From the IMG/VR virus record IMGVR_UViG_3300037088_000377, positions 1 through 63,879 of that record: a DNA stretch of 63,879 bases; one strand, 5' to 3'. This stretch comes from a virus. The notes under the pieces were generated by a model. The model was given only the letters and a program-made list of their open reading frames with translations. It was not told the origin of the DNA and did no database searches. The position numbers were made by a program, and so were the translations under genes. How positions within the stretch are numbered: position 1 is the stretch's first letter; every line of letters begins with the position of its first letter. Positions 40,835 to 48,777 of this stretch are shown in pieces.

Positions 40835-40903
40835 ACACGCTAGGTCAATTCCATCTCAGCGTCCCTGACCGGAAAGCCTCTATTCAATGATACTGATATT
40901 TAC

Positions 40904-41839
40904 TCAATTGCGAAGTAGATTATTTTTGTTTGGAGGTTTACGGTTTCCTTGACCCAGAATCCATCCAGCGCAAAGATAAGCTCCCACTTCAGTGGTATTT
41001 ATGCGACGTTTTTCATCACCCCTGTGTATCCACTTCAAACCCAGCGTGGCGGTTGCCAAAGTTCCCAAAATAGATTTCCTATTTTCAGGGTTAGCCCACA
41101 TCCTTTTGCTGGCTTCTCCAATTTTAATGCGGGCTTCTGAGGAGTAGTGGCGGTTTGAGTAACTTTCTAAGTTATTTCTCTTTTCTACCATAATCCTCTT
41201 CATTTCAGGATTAGCCCACATTTGCTGCATTACCTTGACCCCAGTCATCTCGCTATGTAACATGTTTTGCCGTTGCTTCTCTTTGGACTCTTCCTTGTGA
41301 TGCGTACCTGTTCTAATTTTCCGTATCTTCTCACATGTCTCCGGCGTATGATGTTTTCCAAAACTTCCTTGTCGAACTAACTCAGACACTTTACTTTTGT
41401 ATTCAGGATTAGCCCACAATCTTTTGAAACGAACAGAGGTTTCTTGACGAATCCCCTGAGAGTCGGGACTGCCATAAAATTTCTGCAATGCTGCGGAAAT
41501 TTTGATTCGAGCTTCGGGAGAGTTGGGTCCTGTATGTCCCTCACCACCTCGACAGATGTTATACCCATACTCAGGGTCCTGCGACCGCAGGAATCTAATA
41601 AAATCCCTCTCGGTTTCGTCAAGCTCTGTTTTATTCTGGATATCAGAACGGAGGGCATGGATGGACCAGAGATGAGGGAAAGGGTGCTTGCGCATAGAAT
41701 TATAAAGGCAAGAATTTCCATTGCGTTTACGCTTCGCATCCCATAATTTCTTCTGAAGATACTGTTTTAAGTTCTCGCCTTTATGCTGACCGACATAATA
41801 CTTCTCGGTCTCGTGGTTAACAATTAGATATATGAACAT
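40904..41839 (-). CDS. GIY-YIG homing endonuclease, paralogue B
   Basis: 311 aa. IYLIVNHETEKYYVGQHKG and the following ~100 residues (SIHALRSDIQ, LDETERDFIRFLRSQDPEYGYNICRGGEG) nearly match paralogue A. After that the proteins diverge: this one has its own NUMOD3-like repeats (LWANPEYKSKV, MWANPEMKR, MWANPENRKS) and a C-terminal GLKWIHRGDEKR segment. It sits directly downstream of the virion-like gene at 41886, mirroring paralogue A. Confidence 0.88.
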   Translation of the reverse strand: MFIYLIVNHETEKYYVGQHKGENLKQYLQKKLWDAKRKRNGNSCLYNSMRKHPFPHLWSIHALRSDIQNKTELDETERDFIRFLRSQDPEYGYNICRGGEGHTGPNSPEARIKISAALQKFYGSPDSQGIRQETSVRFKRLWANPEYKSKVSELVRQGSFGKHHTPETCEKIRKIRTGTHHKEESKEKQRQNMLHSEMTGVKVMQQMWANPEMKRIMVEKRNNLESYSNRHYSSEARIKIGEASKRMWANPENRKSILGTLATATLGLKWIHRGDEKRRINTTEVGAYLCAGWILGQGNRKPPNKNNLLRN

Positions 41840-41870
41840 ACAAACCTTCCTCTTATAAATACTCTGGAAA
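41840..41870 (-). repeat. Leader repeat of GIY-YIG paralogue B
   Basis: This leader matches the one before paralogue A (30577..30606), including GAACTTTCC and AGTATTTATA at the same spacing. It marks the 5' limit of the duplicated unit. Confidence 0.6.
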
Positions 41871-41885
41871 GTTCGTTTTTTCGTT

Positions 41886-42290
41886 TCAGGAATTTATTTG
41901 TCCAAAAAGTTGGGCGACGGTCTCGTCTACCGGTGTCCCGCTGGACGACTTGCACACTCGGATATAGTTCCATACGAGACACGACGGGGACCACATCGCT
42001 TGCGTCCCGTCTAGTGAATAGGCAAGGTCCGCCTCGTCGGTGATGTTAGTAGGGGGCGAGGTAATGCCTCCCGTGGTTATCCAAGCAACAGGCACGCCAG
42101 CGGTGGTAATGGGTGGGCTGGACCCATAGTTGGGGTCGTTCTCGGGGTTGTTCGAGACCTCAATCCAAATGGCACAGCTTGCCTCCAGCCCCATAAGGTG
42201 GACGGACAGGGCGGAGTAGTTGGCAATCTTATACCACCTGCCGTCCAAAGCAGCAGTGGAGTCAAAAATCGTTAGGTTTGGTCCAAGCAT
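41886..42290 (-). CDS. Small virion-like protein
   Basis: 134 aa, MLGPNLTIFDSTAALDGRWYK at the start. It is beta-strand-rich with turns typical of phage surface proteins (SSPPITTAGVPVAWITTGGITSPPTN), no charged clusters, no signal. It follows the coiled-coil membrane gene with a 9-nt gap and an AGGAG site. Probably a decoration or tail-associated protein. Confidence 0.55.
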   Translation of the reverse strand: MLGPNLTIFDSTAALDGRWYKIANYSALSVHLMGLEASCAIWIEVSNNPENDPNYGSSPPITTAGVPVAWITTGGITSPPTNITDEADLAYSLDGTQAMWSPSCLVWNYIRVCKSSSGTPVDETVAQLFGQINS

Positions 42291-42299
42291 GGTTATCTC

Positions 42300-42911
42300 C
42301 TACTTCTTTACGAACGAGTAAATCATTCCCAGCATCCCTACCAGGCTGAACAGGAAGCTCAATGCCATGCCTATGTAGAAGACGGTCTTGCTGATATCCT
42401 TCTCCGTCGCTACTGTGGTACTGATTATCCTAGCGATGCTGGTTTCCAGTAGGCTAATCTTTTCCTTAAGATTCTCTATCGCTGGAGTAATAGTAGCCCA
42501 ACCGATGATAGTATTTTCTATCTTGCTGACCCGACTCTTGATGTCCTCCAGCTTGTCATCTTGCGTCTTGAACCCTTGGAACGCCTCGGTACGGCTTAAC
42601 TGCAGCTTCGTCTGGTCGTCCAACGCTTGTCGGAATTCATTGGAGCGCTCGTTATAGGCGGTCTGGGCAGTCTCGGCCTTGAGGATGGCACGCTCGGAGG
42701 TTAAAAAGGCAACGGCAACGGCCTCCTTCTGGGCCGCCAAGGCTGCGGCCACGGCAGTCTCGTTTGCCTTAAACCTGTCCTCATACCGCTTGTTTCGTTC
42801 GTCCGCCCGGATTTCTAGCTTATCCATCCCCTCTTTGATAACCTCACGGATGAGTGATATCTCACCATGGGTCAGGTGGTAGCTGTTGCCGGGGGTCTTG
42901 TCGGTTTCCAT
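42300..42911 (-). CDS. Coiled-coil protein with C-terminal membrane segment
   Basis: 203 aa. Residues ~30-110 form a long Ala/Glu/Lys coiled coil (RADERNKRYEDRFKANETAV and onward), followed by a second coil and one hydrophobic segment near the C-terminus (VFYIGMALSFLFSLVGMLGMI) ending in Lys-Lys. This family is common in environmental phages. Holin-like or membrane-tethering roles have been suggested for such layouts but are not shown by sequence. Confidence 0.6.
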   Translation of the reverse strand: METDKTPGNSYHLTHGEISLIREVIKEGMDKLEIRADERNKRYEDRFKANETAVAAALAAQKEAVAVAFLTSERAILKAETAQTAYNERSNEFRQALDDQTKLQLSRTEAFQGFKTQDDKLEDIKSRVSKIENTIIGWATITPAIENLKEKISLLETSIARIISTTVATEKDISKTVFYIGMALSFLFSLVGMLGMIYSFVKK

Positions 42912-42964
42912 GGCTATCCCTCATTTATGAAGAAGAAAGTGGTAAAACACCGGAACTCCATCGG

Positions 42965-43039
42965 TCACCCGATGGTAGGCAGCCACTTCAGCAGGAGCTC
43001 GAACGGTCCTCCGAGCTGTGGGTCGGCAAAAATAAACAT
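42965..43039 (-). CDS. Possible micro-protein in the terminase/membrane-gene gap
   Basis: A 24-codon frame (MFIFADPQLGGPFELLLKWL...) with GAGAGGAC 8 nt upstream lies in the 190-nt gap between the terminase gene and the membrane gene, downstream of a dyad-type promoter. It is short enough to be chance. Confidence 0.25.
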   Translation of the reverse strand: MFIFADPQLGGPFELLLKWLPTIG

Positions 43040-43059
43040 AGCGTAAGTCCTCTCAGGGT

Positions 43060-43095
43060 GAATCCTCCCCTAATAGGGGCTTGGTATACAGGATT
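43060..43095 (-). promoter_or_regulatory. Dyad-type promoter, copy C
   Basis: Minus strand TGTATACC (43090..43083), then the perfect dyad CCCCTATTAGGGG (43079..43067). It would drive the leftward 43.0-41.9 kb genes independently of the terminase gene. Confidence 0.45.
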
Positions 43096-43102
43096 ATGTT
43101 CC

Positions 43103-46100
43103 TTATCTCCGCCCCCGGTGGTAGAAAGGATTCTTCACCACCGTAGTTCCGGGCGTCATCATCAATCTCATTTGTATCTTATGCGCCCTTTCAAGGAACT
43201 TGAGGTCCTGCATAGATACATCGTCCAAGGACACTATGGGTTTGGCGGGCTTCATCATCTGTTCCTGTATGGCGAGGCTTGACCCGCTCGGGTCCTGTTT
43301 CAGCCCACCCTCCTCGATGAGCCACTTCTGGGCTACATAGGCGACCTCCTCAACAGCATCGCACATGTCGTCCGTCGCCCCCCTTTCTTCGGGTGCCTGA
43401 ACCCTAATCTGGTAGTTCCCGACGAACTCAGCCTCCACTAACCTCAACTCGTCCATGAACTTAGGGACAAACGGGAACCTGCACCTCAGGTTGTCAATGT
43501 ATCCTTTCAGGGCGAATGCCATCTGGCTGTTTATGGCGGTGGTTATGTTGACAAGCTCAACATGCTTAATGTCGTTGAGTTCAAGGTTCTGGATAAGCTG
43601 CTGCCCGCCGTGTTGGTCAGTAGCCCCTCGGAAACAAGGCATGACTCGGTTGAGCGCCCGGAGCCACTGGATAATGTCGTCAATCGGCAAAGCCTTGTAG
43701 CCCACATACTTGGTGATTCCCGGAAGGATGGGAACGCCGGGTCCCTCGAACTTTTCCCCCACCATCATGCGGTCAATATAGTCGTAGACAAGCTCAATAG
43801 GGTTCTTGCCGCCCCGGTGCTCTAAGTGTCCGATGGCCACAGCCGTGGCGTTGTTCATCATGCCGAGGTCAACTCCCCAGAAGTACCGGCGGCCGATGCA
43901 GGAGGGGTGGAACGATGTTAGGTTAAGCCGGGCGGTGGAGAGGATGGGCTTGGGGAATGGCTCCTCGGTGTACTGTACGTCCGTGCAGGCACGAATTTGC
44001 GATTCGGTGACATAGGATTCTGAGGAGTCAAGGAACTGGCCGCCGTATTCCGCCCGGAACGTGAGCGGGTTCTCCTCATACGCTCCACGCAGGAACTTGG
44101 GAAGGATGCCGGGGTTCATCTCCGCCGTAGAGACCCTCATCGTGAAGGTATCGGAGCTTTCCCCCTTGTCTAGGGCGAGGCGGTGGAGGTCGTACATCTT
44201 TCCGACCTTGGTCCACGGGCTGGAGATGCTGAGAATGAGGGAGTCCTGGAACTCCCGGTAGTCCTTGGATTCAAGGAGGGCTTGGGTCTCCTTGCTTATC
44301 CACGTGCCATCCAGGAGCTCGGCATGGTGGAAGTTAGCGCAGGACGGCGTGGCCGCACCGTAGACCTCATCCGAGGTACTGCCCTTCTCCGACCGGAAGT
44401 GGGCGAACTCATCAAGGGCCAGGAATACATTGGAGGGGGAACGGGTGGCATTGGTTGTACAGGGGCGGGATTCGCAGTTAATCGTGGGGGTGATGTCACG
44501 CTTTCCCCGGTCCGCCTCCGTTATAAAGTCCAAGCGGCTACCGCTCGATGATTTTAGGTAGGGACCGAAGAACGGCGCACGGTTGACACCCTCTCTCAGC
44601 TTGTCATAGAGGCGGCTTGATCCGGAGTCGTCTTGGGCGAGGAAGGTGAAGTCTATGTGGGAGTTCGGAACGAGGCCAAAGTACTCCTGCGGGCTCTTAT
44701 GGTTGAGGAGAAGATAGAGCTTGAAGCCGCCGCAACCGGCGACGACCTCGCTTTTCCCGGCTCGTCTTCCTGCTATCACGCACGCCTTGTTATACCCTTT
44801 CTCGGGTATGTCCCTCCAGTCCCCTATGTTGCAATTGTGTGTAACATTAAAATTCTTACCAAACAAAAACAACCCAGAAGGGTGCTTTATCGAAATACAC
44901 CGTACCAAGGCTTTCCCAGCGGGCACAATATCGGTAACATAACGAAAATGGCTTTTTGACTTTGGCTTAGTGTCCACCAGCAGAGCAAGTTTTCTACTAA
45001 GTCGAAATACAGGTAGGGGGGATGTCCATCGTACTCTATATTGTCGTTGTTTTCGGTCGTGTATAGAGTGCCTCACTACGGGCGGAGGTTTTTCTTTCCA
45101 TCCTGGCTTGATGCCTAGAGATGCCGCTAGTATGTAGACTCCTTCTGAAAGTTCTTGATTCGCATTAGAGAATTCTACCTGTCCGCGCTTTGATGCCCCC
45201 CCATCAGAGTCCAACAATCCTTGTAAAAGCGCCAATCGTTGACTTGCCGAAGCCCAAAGGTATATGTCTGGTATATGCTTATTACCAATTAAGCCTAATG
45301 AATTCATAGCTTTAAGCAATGGGTTTTCTTCACGAGATGAAAGGTCCCCACCTCTCTTTCCAGTTGTAATATAATAGACGGGGGCGGATTTATTGATTCC
45401 GGCAGGTGACACTTGAAGCCCAAGGTTCTCAGCATATTGATACAGGAATTCCACTGTTTCTGCATCTGCACTGGTAATCCCTGGTCTAAGTGTGATTCCA
45501 TCCCCCAGCCACAACCCTAAGAAATAAGGGTCTATCGGAAGTGCCTGAGGTGGCATCTCAATCACGTTGGAAAGTTTTATTGCATGATTAGAAAATAGGG
45601 TTTTACCGTATTTTATTTTTAACGAAGACATTAGTTCTTTAGTAGTCTTTGTAGAAAAAGAACGATAGTATACCGGTCTATTCTTAGAACCATAAAGATA
45701 TCGGGCGTGTTTTTCTCGAAAAGACGATGTTTCCCATAGATGTTCTCCATGCGCTAAAACAGAAGTTCCATCGTCAAACGATACCCTGTAAACATCATCC
45801 ATAAACGGTTCTTGTACCCAGCAAACTTCTGTAGGTTTACCATCCTGAGAAAAAACCGTGTCTCCAATTTTTAAATCCCCTATTTTTACAAACCCATTCG
45901 GGGTAGGTATAGGTTCGTTAACCTCTAATGCTCTTCCTTCTTCGTACAGGATATGCAGGCATTCCTCCTCAGACACAATCCTCAGTAATTTTTCCCGGAA
46001 CATATCGTACATCGGGACCTTACCCATATTGTAGTCCACCGGGACGGCGAAGATGCACTTGACGATGAGCCTCTGGATGGGATACAGCTTGATGTTGAAT

Positions 46101-46210
46101 CCCTGCCGGGACTCGATGAAGTCTATGGCGTTCAGGAGTTCTGGGTTTCCGCTGATTTCTCGGTCTACAAGGGGTCCTATCATCCCGCCTTTGCTTTTGA
46201 TTCTAGGCAT
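43103..46210 (-). CDS. terL: Terminase large subunit, interrupted by an intein
   Basis: 1035-aa precursor; ~669 aa after splicing. The ATPase part has Walker A AGRRAGKS (480-487), Walker B VFLALDEFAHF and a motif III region SISSPW. The nuclease part has FWGVDLGMMNNATAVAIG with the first catalytic Asp, a central DQHGGQQLIQNL, and ATDDMCDAVE near the end. It packages DNA into the prohead through the portal. The intein (residues 94-459) lies just before CNIGDWRDIPEKGYN, ahead of Walker A. The start has AGGAGG 6 nt upstream. Confidence 0.93.
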   Translation of the reverse strand: MPRIKSKGGMIGPLVDREISGNPELLNAIDFIESRQGFNIKLYPIQRLIVKCIFAVPVDYNMGKVPMYDMFREKLLRIVSEEECLHILYEEGRALEVNEPIPTPNGFVKIGDLKIGDTVFSQDGKPTEVCWVQEPFMDDVYRVSFDDGTSVLAHGEHLWETSSFREKHARYLYGSKNRPVYYRSFSTKTTKELMSSLKIKYGKTLFSNHAIKLSNVIEMPPQALPIDPYFLGLWLGDGITLRPGITSADAETVEFLYQYAENLGLQVSPAGINKSAPVYYITTGKRGGDLSSREENPLLKAMNSLGLIGNKHIPDIYLWASASQRLALLQGLLDSDGGASKRGQVEFSNANQELSEGVYILAASLGIKPGWKEKPPPVVRHSIHDRKQRQYRVRWTSPLPVFRLSRKLALLVDTKPKSKSHFRYVTDIVPAGKALVRCISIKHPSGLFLFGKNFNVTHNCNIGDWRDIPEKGYNKACVIAGRRAGKSEVVAGCGGFKLYLLLNHKSPQEYFGLVPNSHIDFTFLAQDDSGSSRLYDKLREGVNRAPFFGPYLKSSSGSRLDFITEADRGKRDITPTINCESRPCTTNATRSPSNVFLALDEFAHFRSEKGSTSDEVYGAATPSCANFHHAELLDGTWISKETQALLESKDYREFQDSLILSISSPWTKVGKMYDLHRLALDKGESSDTFTMRVSTAEMNPGILPKFLRGAYEENPLTFRAEYGGQFLDSSESYVTESQIRACTDVQYTEEPFPKPILSTARLNLTSFHPSCIGRRYFWGVDLGMMNNATAVAIGHLEHRGGKNPIELVYDYIDRMMVGEKFEGPGVPILPGITKYVGYKALPIDDIIQWLRALNRVMPCFRGATDQHGGQQLIQNLELNDIKHVELVNITTAINSQMAFALKGYIDNLRCRFPFVPKFMDELRLVEAEFVGNYQIRVQAPEERGATDDMCDAVEEVAYVAQKWLIEEGGLKQDPSGSSLAIQEQMMKPAKPIVSLDDVSMQDLKFLERAHKIQMRLMMTPGTTVVKNPFYHRGRR
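44834..45931 (-). mobile_element. Class 3 intein with LAGLIDADG endonuclease (terminase)
   Basis: 366 residues from ALEVNEPIPTPNGF to FNVTHN, +1 residue Cys. Ala at position 1, Trp in block B (GEHLWET), Cys in block F (LVRCISI) and Thr in block G (VTHN) give the W-C-T triplet of class 3 inteins. Endonuclease motifs are FLGLWLGDG and ALLQGLLDSDG. It is similar in plan to the intein at 28152..29192 and clearly AT-richer than the exteins. Confidence 0.88.
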
Positions 46211-46213
46211 AAT

Positions 46214-46251
46214 CCTCCTACATATGGAAATCGTAGTAAAATCCCCGAAAA
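46214..46251 (-). promoter_or_regulatory. Promoter before the terminase gene (divergent pair)
   Basis: Minus strand CTTTTCGGGGATTTTAC (46252..46236), the complement of the element used by the plus-strand promoter, followed by CCATATGTAGGAGG before the ATG at 46210. The -10 (CATATG or TATGTA) is poor, so this copy may be weak or need an activator. Confidence 0.4.
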
Positions 46252-46286
46252 GAGGGTCGGACCGTTGTATACTATAGGTGAGGAGA
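46237..46286 (+). promoter_or_regulatory. Recurrent phage promoter, copy 9
   Basis: TAAAATCCCCGAAAAG at 46237..46252, then TTGTATACTATAGGTGAGGAG with -10 TATACT at 46268..46273, 20 nt before the start at 46294. It shares its upstream element with the divergent terminase promoter. Confidence 0.75.
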
Positions 46287-46293
46287 AACCACT

Positions 46294-46626
46294 ATGAGCA
46301 AACTAAGCGAGATTCAGAAGGTGCTGGTTGATATCACTAAGGGCTGCCGCTCCGACATGCACGAGCCGGGCGAGCAGGGTTTGTACGGCGAGGTCTACGG
46401 CAAGTCTCTGGACAACGCCTGTTGTCCTCGTCTTAAGACCAGCAGGACGAAGGTCTTGGAGTACGCCGAGACTTGTGACCTGTTCGTGTCCTTGGTTCGG
46501 GGGCGGAGGACCGTCAATGTGAACCTGTGCGACCTCATCAACCTTGCCCGGCATGCCGACCCTAAGTTGCTGGAAGGACTGGAGTACCCGTGGCTAAAAG
46601 GAAAGAGTACTGCTACAATGGACTAG
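46294..46626 (+). CDS. Small hypothetical protein
   Basis: 110 aa, MSKLSEIQKVLVDITKGCRSD at the start. It contains several cysteines (NACCPRLK, ETCDLF, VNLCDLI) but no spaced zinc motif, and looks mainly helical. It is the first gene of the 46.3-53 kb run of small genes behind a promoter copy. Function is unknown. Confidence 0.6.
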   Translation: MSKLSEIQKVLVDITKGCRSDMHEPGEQGLYGEVYGKSLDNACCPRLKTSRTKVLEYAETCDLFVSLVRGRRTVNVNLCDLINLARHADPKLLEGLEYPWLKGKSTATMD

Positions 46627-46727
46627 CTTACATGCGCCCTTGCGGCCGAGGCATCAATGGGGTGGCTCAGGACTATCAGAAGATTTTCGGCGGGACGGTC
46701 GTAAGGGCATACAGGAGGGGACGATGA
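46590..46727 (+). CDS. Small basic protein overlapping its neighbours
   Basis: 45 aa from a GTG with GGAG 5 nt upstream. The sequence VAKRKEYCYNGLAYMRPCGRG continues to AYRRGR and is strongly basic with two cysteines. It overlaps the previous gene by 37 nt and its stop overlaps the next start (ATGA), an arrangement common among real phage micro-genes. Confidence 0.45.
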   Translation: MAKRKEYCYNGLAYMRPCGRGINGVAQDYQKIFGGTVVRAYRRGR

Positions 46728-47146
46728 GGGCATCCAGAACGGATGACAGCCGCTTGCTCGACTACAGCGCTGTATCTAAATTTGATGGGATGAAGGGGCT
46801 GCAGAACCAGATTGCACGCAGGGTGGGGAAGCATGCGAACGGCATGACGGTTTCCCAACTGCAAAGATGGTTTGCGGCCACTCCCCCCGATTTTGTCCTG
46901 AACGCTATCCATGCCGCCGCCAGCAACGACATGGTAGTGCTGGACCACTTCCGGGTCAGGCGGGAGTCCAAGTCCGACATGACGCTCCTGCGGTACAAGC
47001 TGCCCTTGGTCCTCAAGGAGGTCCAGAACAACTTGCAGGAATGCCACCGGGACGACCCTGACCGCCCCTATGCTGCCGGGTATGCCGCCGCCATAACCGA
47101 CACCCTCGCCGCCATCGACAGCGGCAAGGTACCTGACGGATACTAG
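46724..47146 (+). CDS. Hypothetical protein, possible winged helix
   Basis: 140 aa from the ATG at 46724 (AGGAGGGG 3-4 nt upstream). Residues ~20-70 (LQNQIARRVGKHANGMTVSQLQRWFAATPPDFVLNAIHAAASND) read as helix-helix-helix with a DHFRVRR strand pair, like a small winged-helix domain. The C-terminus is a second helical part (AAGYAAAITDTLAAI). A DNA-binding accessory function is possible. Confidence 0.5.
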   Translation: MRASRTDDSRLLDYSAVSKFDGMKGLQNQIARRVGKHANGMTVSQLQRWFAATPPDFVLNAIHAAASNDMVVLDHFRVRRESKSDMTLLRYKLPLVLKEVQNNLQECHRDDPDRPYAAGYAAAITDTLAAIDSGKVPDGY

Positions 47147-47169
47147 TACCGAGCAATGCGGAGGCTCTA

Positions 47170-47436
47170 ATGCCCTACATCAAGCTATGGCTCAAGGCGG
47201 AGGGAACCAACAAGCGCCCACGCACCATGGTCCTTGAACTCATCGGGGAGACCCCCCAGTTCTACCACGGCCGCAAGGTGAACCGCTTCGGCGAGGACAA
47301 CAGCTTCATGCGCAAGGACGGGGTCGTGGTGGACTTGCAGGAGCTTATAGACAAGGCTCTGGTAACCAAGACCAAGGCTCTGGAGATGAACAGGAAGCAC
47401 GGCTGGCTGGTCGCCAAGGAGGAGAAAAGCTCCTAG
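47170..47436 (+). CDS. Small hypothetical protein
   Basis: 88 aa, MPYIKLWLKAEGTNKRPRTMV at the start, strand-rich N-terminal half and a helical C-terminal half (LQELIDKALVTKTKALEMNRK). It has a high lysine content. No family is recognised. It meets the convergent micro-membrane gene, with the two stop codons overlapping. Confidence 0.55.
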   Translation: MPYIKLWLKAEGTNKRPRTMVLELIGETPQFYHGRKVNRFGEDNSFMRKDGVVVDLQELIDKALVTKTKALEMNRKHGWLVAKEEKSS

Positions 47437-47522
47437 CGGTGTGCCCGGCGAGACAGCCTGTGCTGGCAGTAATCGACCAGCATGCACCCCACGAACATGA
47501 TTGTGACGAATAGAACGACCAT
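47433..47522 (-). CDS. Micro membrane protein
   Basis: 29 aa: MVVLFVTIMFVGCMLVDYCQ then a basic tail (HRLSRRAHR). A strong GGAAGAGGAG lies 4 nt before the ATG, and a sigma-70-like TTGAAA...ATATAT pair precedes it, so the mRNA would start at the Shine-Dalgarno. One membrane span with a positive C-terminus fits a small phage membrane effector, inhibitor or lysis-related peptide. Function is unknown. Confidence 0.45.
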   Translation of the reverse strand: MVVLFVTIMFVGCMLVDYCQHRLSRRAHR

Positions 47523-47640
47523 AAACTCTCCTCTTCCATATATGGTCGTTAAAGTCTTTTGTTTCAAGTATTTAATAATTCATTGAAAATTCTCAAATCA
47601 GGGGACAAATAGTCTGGATGAGATTGTGCATCTGGTGCTA

Positions 47641-47692
47641 AAAATCCTTTCCAAAAACCAATTTTCCGATGTATAATATAGGTGGAGGGAAA
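47641..47692 (+). promoter_or_regulatory. Recurrent phage promoter, copy 10
   Basis: AAAATCCTTTCCAAAAACC at 47641..47659, then GATGTATAATATAGGTGGAGGG with -10 TATAAT at 47672..47677, then the start at 47699. Confidence 0.8.
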
Positions 47693-47698
47693 AACACT

Positions 47699-48001
47699 AT
47701 GGCAAAGATGACCAAAGAAGCGGTTGCTAGCAAAATTGCAGGGCTCGTAGCCAAGGCAGACGAGGAGGCGATAGTGAAGATGAGTTCCGACGAACGCAAG
47801 CAAGTCATCGCCGCCGCCAAGAGTTTGATTGCCGCCGATGATGCCGCCGAGACCAAGGCGGTTGCAGAGGGGCGGCAGGGGCTTACCGACGAAGAACTTG
47901 CAGCTCTTGGGTATATTGAGTATGACGGGGGCACATGGGGTCTTCCCATATCTGACCGTGTAGCGATGCTACTCGTAGAAGAAAGCAAGGCGGGGAGATA
48001 G
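47699..48001 (+). CDS. Small helical hypothetical protein
   Basis: 100 aa from the ATG at 47699 behind a consensus promoter. Alanine- and lysine-rich helices (AVASKIAGLVAKADEEAIVKM, ERKQVIAAAKSLIAADDA) are followed by a short YIEYDGGTWGLP strand. No family is recognised. The next gene starts 2 nt after it. Confidence 0.6.
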   Translation: MAKMTKEAVASKIAGLVAKADEEAIVKMSSDERKQVIAAAKSLIAADDAAETKAVAEGRQGLTDEELAALGYIEYDGGTWGLPISDRVAMLLVEESKAGR

Positions 48002-48003
48002 TC

Positions 48004-48405
48004 GTGAATGACAAGACTTTAAAAGTACGCATCCAGTTTGACCCCGAGTGCTGGCCCAAGAGTACTTACGGCGGCAGGGGGACAGAGTACCATTTATGGT
48101 ATGAGCAACCCACCCCTCCGCCTCCTGCCCTACGAGATGTAGCCATCCCCGCCCTGATGAAAATTAAGCGAAGAGTTGAGCCTTTCCAGAAGTGGTGGAG
48201 GGACCTTTCTGAATTTGACCCCTCACTCAAGGGATGGAAGCTGGTAGGAAACGGGAACATGCCAACCAGCATCCTTATCCCCGGAGAAAGGCCAGCAAAG
48301 AGTGACCTTAAGCTGGCAATGGCCTTGGCCGCTCTATCTGGTCCCGACCCCGACGACAAGTTTAATGACGTGGACCCGCATCCAGGAAGCCTTGACCTAC
48401 CATGA
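48004..48405 (+). CDS. Small hypothetical protein
   Basis: 133 aa, GTG start with GGGGAG 6 nt upstream (VNDKTLKVRIQFDPECWPKS). Proline-rich loop (YEQPTPPPPALRD), a helical middle (IPALMKIKRRVEPFQKWWRDL) and an acidic end. It is coupled to the 54-aa gene by an ATGA overlap. Function is unknown. Confidence 0.55.
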   Translation: MNDKTLKVRIQFDPECWPKSTYGGRGTEYHLWYEQPTPPPPALRDVAIPALMKIKRRVEPFQKWWRDLSEFDPSLKGWKLVGNGNMPTSILIPGERPAKSDLKLAMALAALSGPDPDDKFNDVDPHPGSLDLP

Positions 48406-48566
48406 AGCCCAAGACCGAGCGATATCTCGCCAAGCTGTCCGCCCGACTGGAGGGCGAGTACCTTGCCGTGCGTGCCCTGCACTTCGGCAACCTCCCGGCG
48501 TGGAAGGTAGCGATGCGGGCGGCTGGCTCCAAGTTCCCCCGCAAGAAGAATCCTTCCAAAAAGTAA
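48402..48566 (+). CDS. Small basic protein
   Basis: 54 aa, MKPKTERYLAKLSARLEGEYL at the start, helical and basic, ending KFPRKKNPSKK. Its ATG overlaps the upstream stop. The codons for the last residues (AAGAAGAATCCTTCCAAAAAG region) are at the same time the upstream element of the next promoter, so codon choice there is constrained. Confidence 0.6.
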   Translation: MKPKTERYLAKLSARLEGEYLAVRALHFGNLPAWKVAMRAAGSKFPRKKNPSKK

Positions 48567-48596
48567 GCCTCCCGATGTATAATAGTAATGAGGAGA
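48545..48596 (+). promoter_or_regulatory. Recurrent phage promoter, copy 11
   Basis: AAGAATCCTTCCAAAAAG at 48546..48563, inside the 3' codons of the preceding gene, then GATGTATAATAGTAATGAGGAG with -10 TATAAT at 48578..48583. Confidence 0.75.
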
Positions 48597-48601
48597 TGCC
48601 T

Positions 48602-48777
48602 ATGCTCGAACCAGAAGCCCCAAGCCCGGTGACCGTCTTGTCTACAGGCTAGGAGACATAGAAGTGGCACAGGGCATCGTGAAGAAGCCCCATTGGGCGG
48701 CGTTCACCATCCTGTGGGACGACGAGATAGAGCAGGTAGTCAGCTACAACGAGGCTCACTACATCGAAAAATTTTAA
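48602..48777 (+). pseudogene. Small protein gene with an apparent -1 frame break
   Basis: The start at 48602 (AGGAG 6 nt upstream) encodes MLEPEAP and soon stops (TAG). A different frame from the CCCC run on encodes a well-behaved PKPGDRLVYRLGDIEVAQG...HWAAFTILWDDEIEQVV...YIEKF to the stop at 48775. Adding one C to the CCCC run (about 48617..48620) would join them into ~58 aa. Alternatively translation starts at GTG 48664 (37 aa, AGGAG 9 nt upstream) or uses -1 frameshifting. The body looks like a conserved phage small beta protein. Confidence 0.5.

Noticed and set aside
42854-43282. 142-codon plus-strand frame between the membrane gene and terminase
   Set aside because: It spans the ends of two minus-strand genes and the dyad-type promoter, with no ribosome site.
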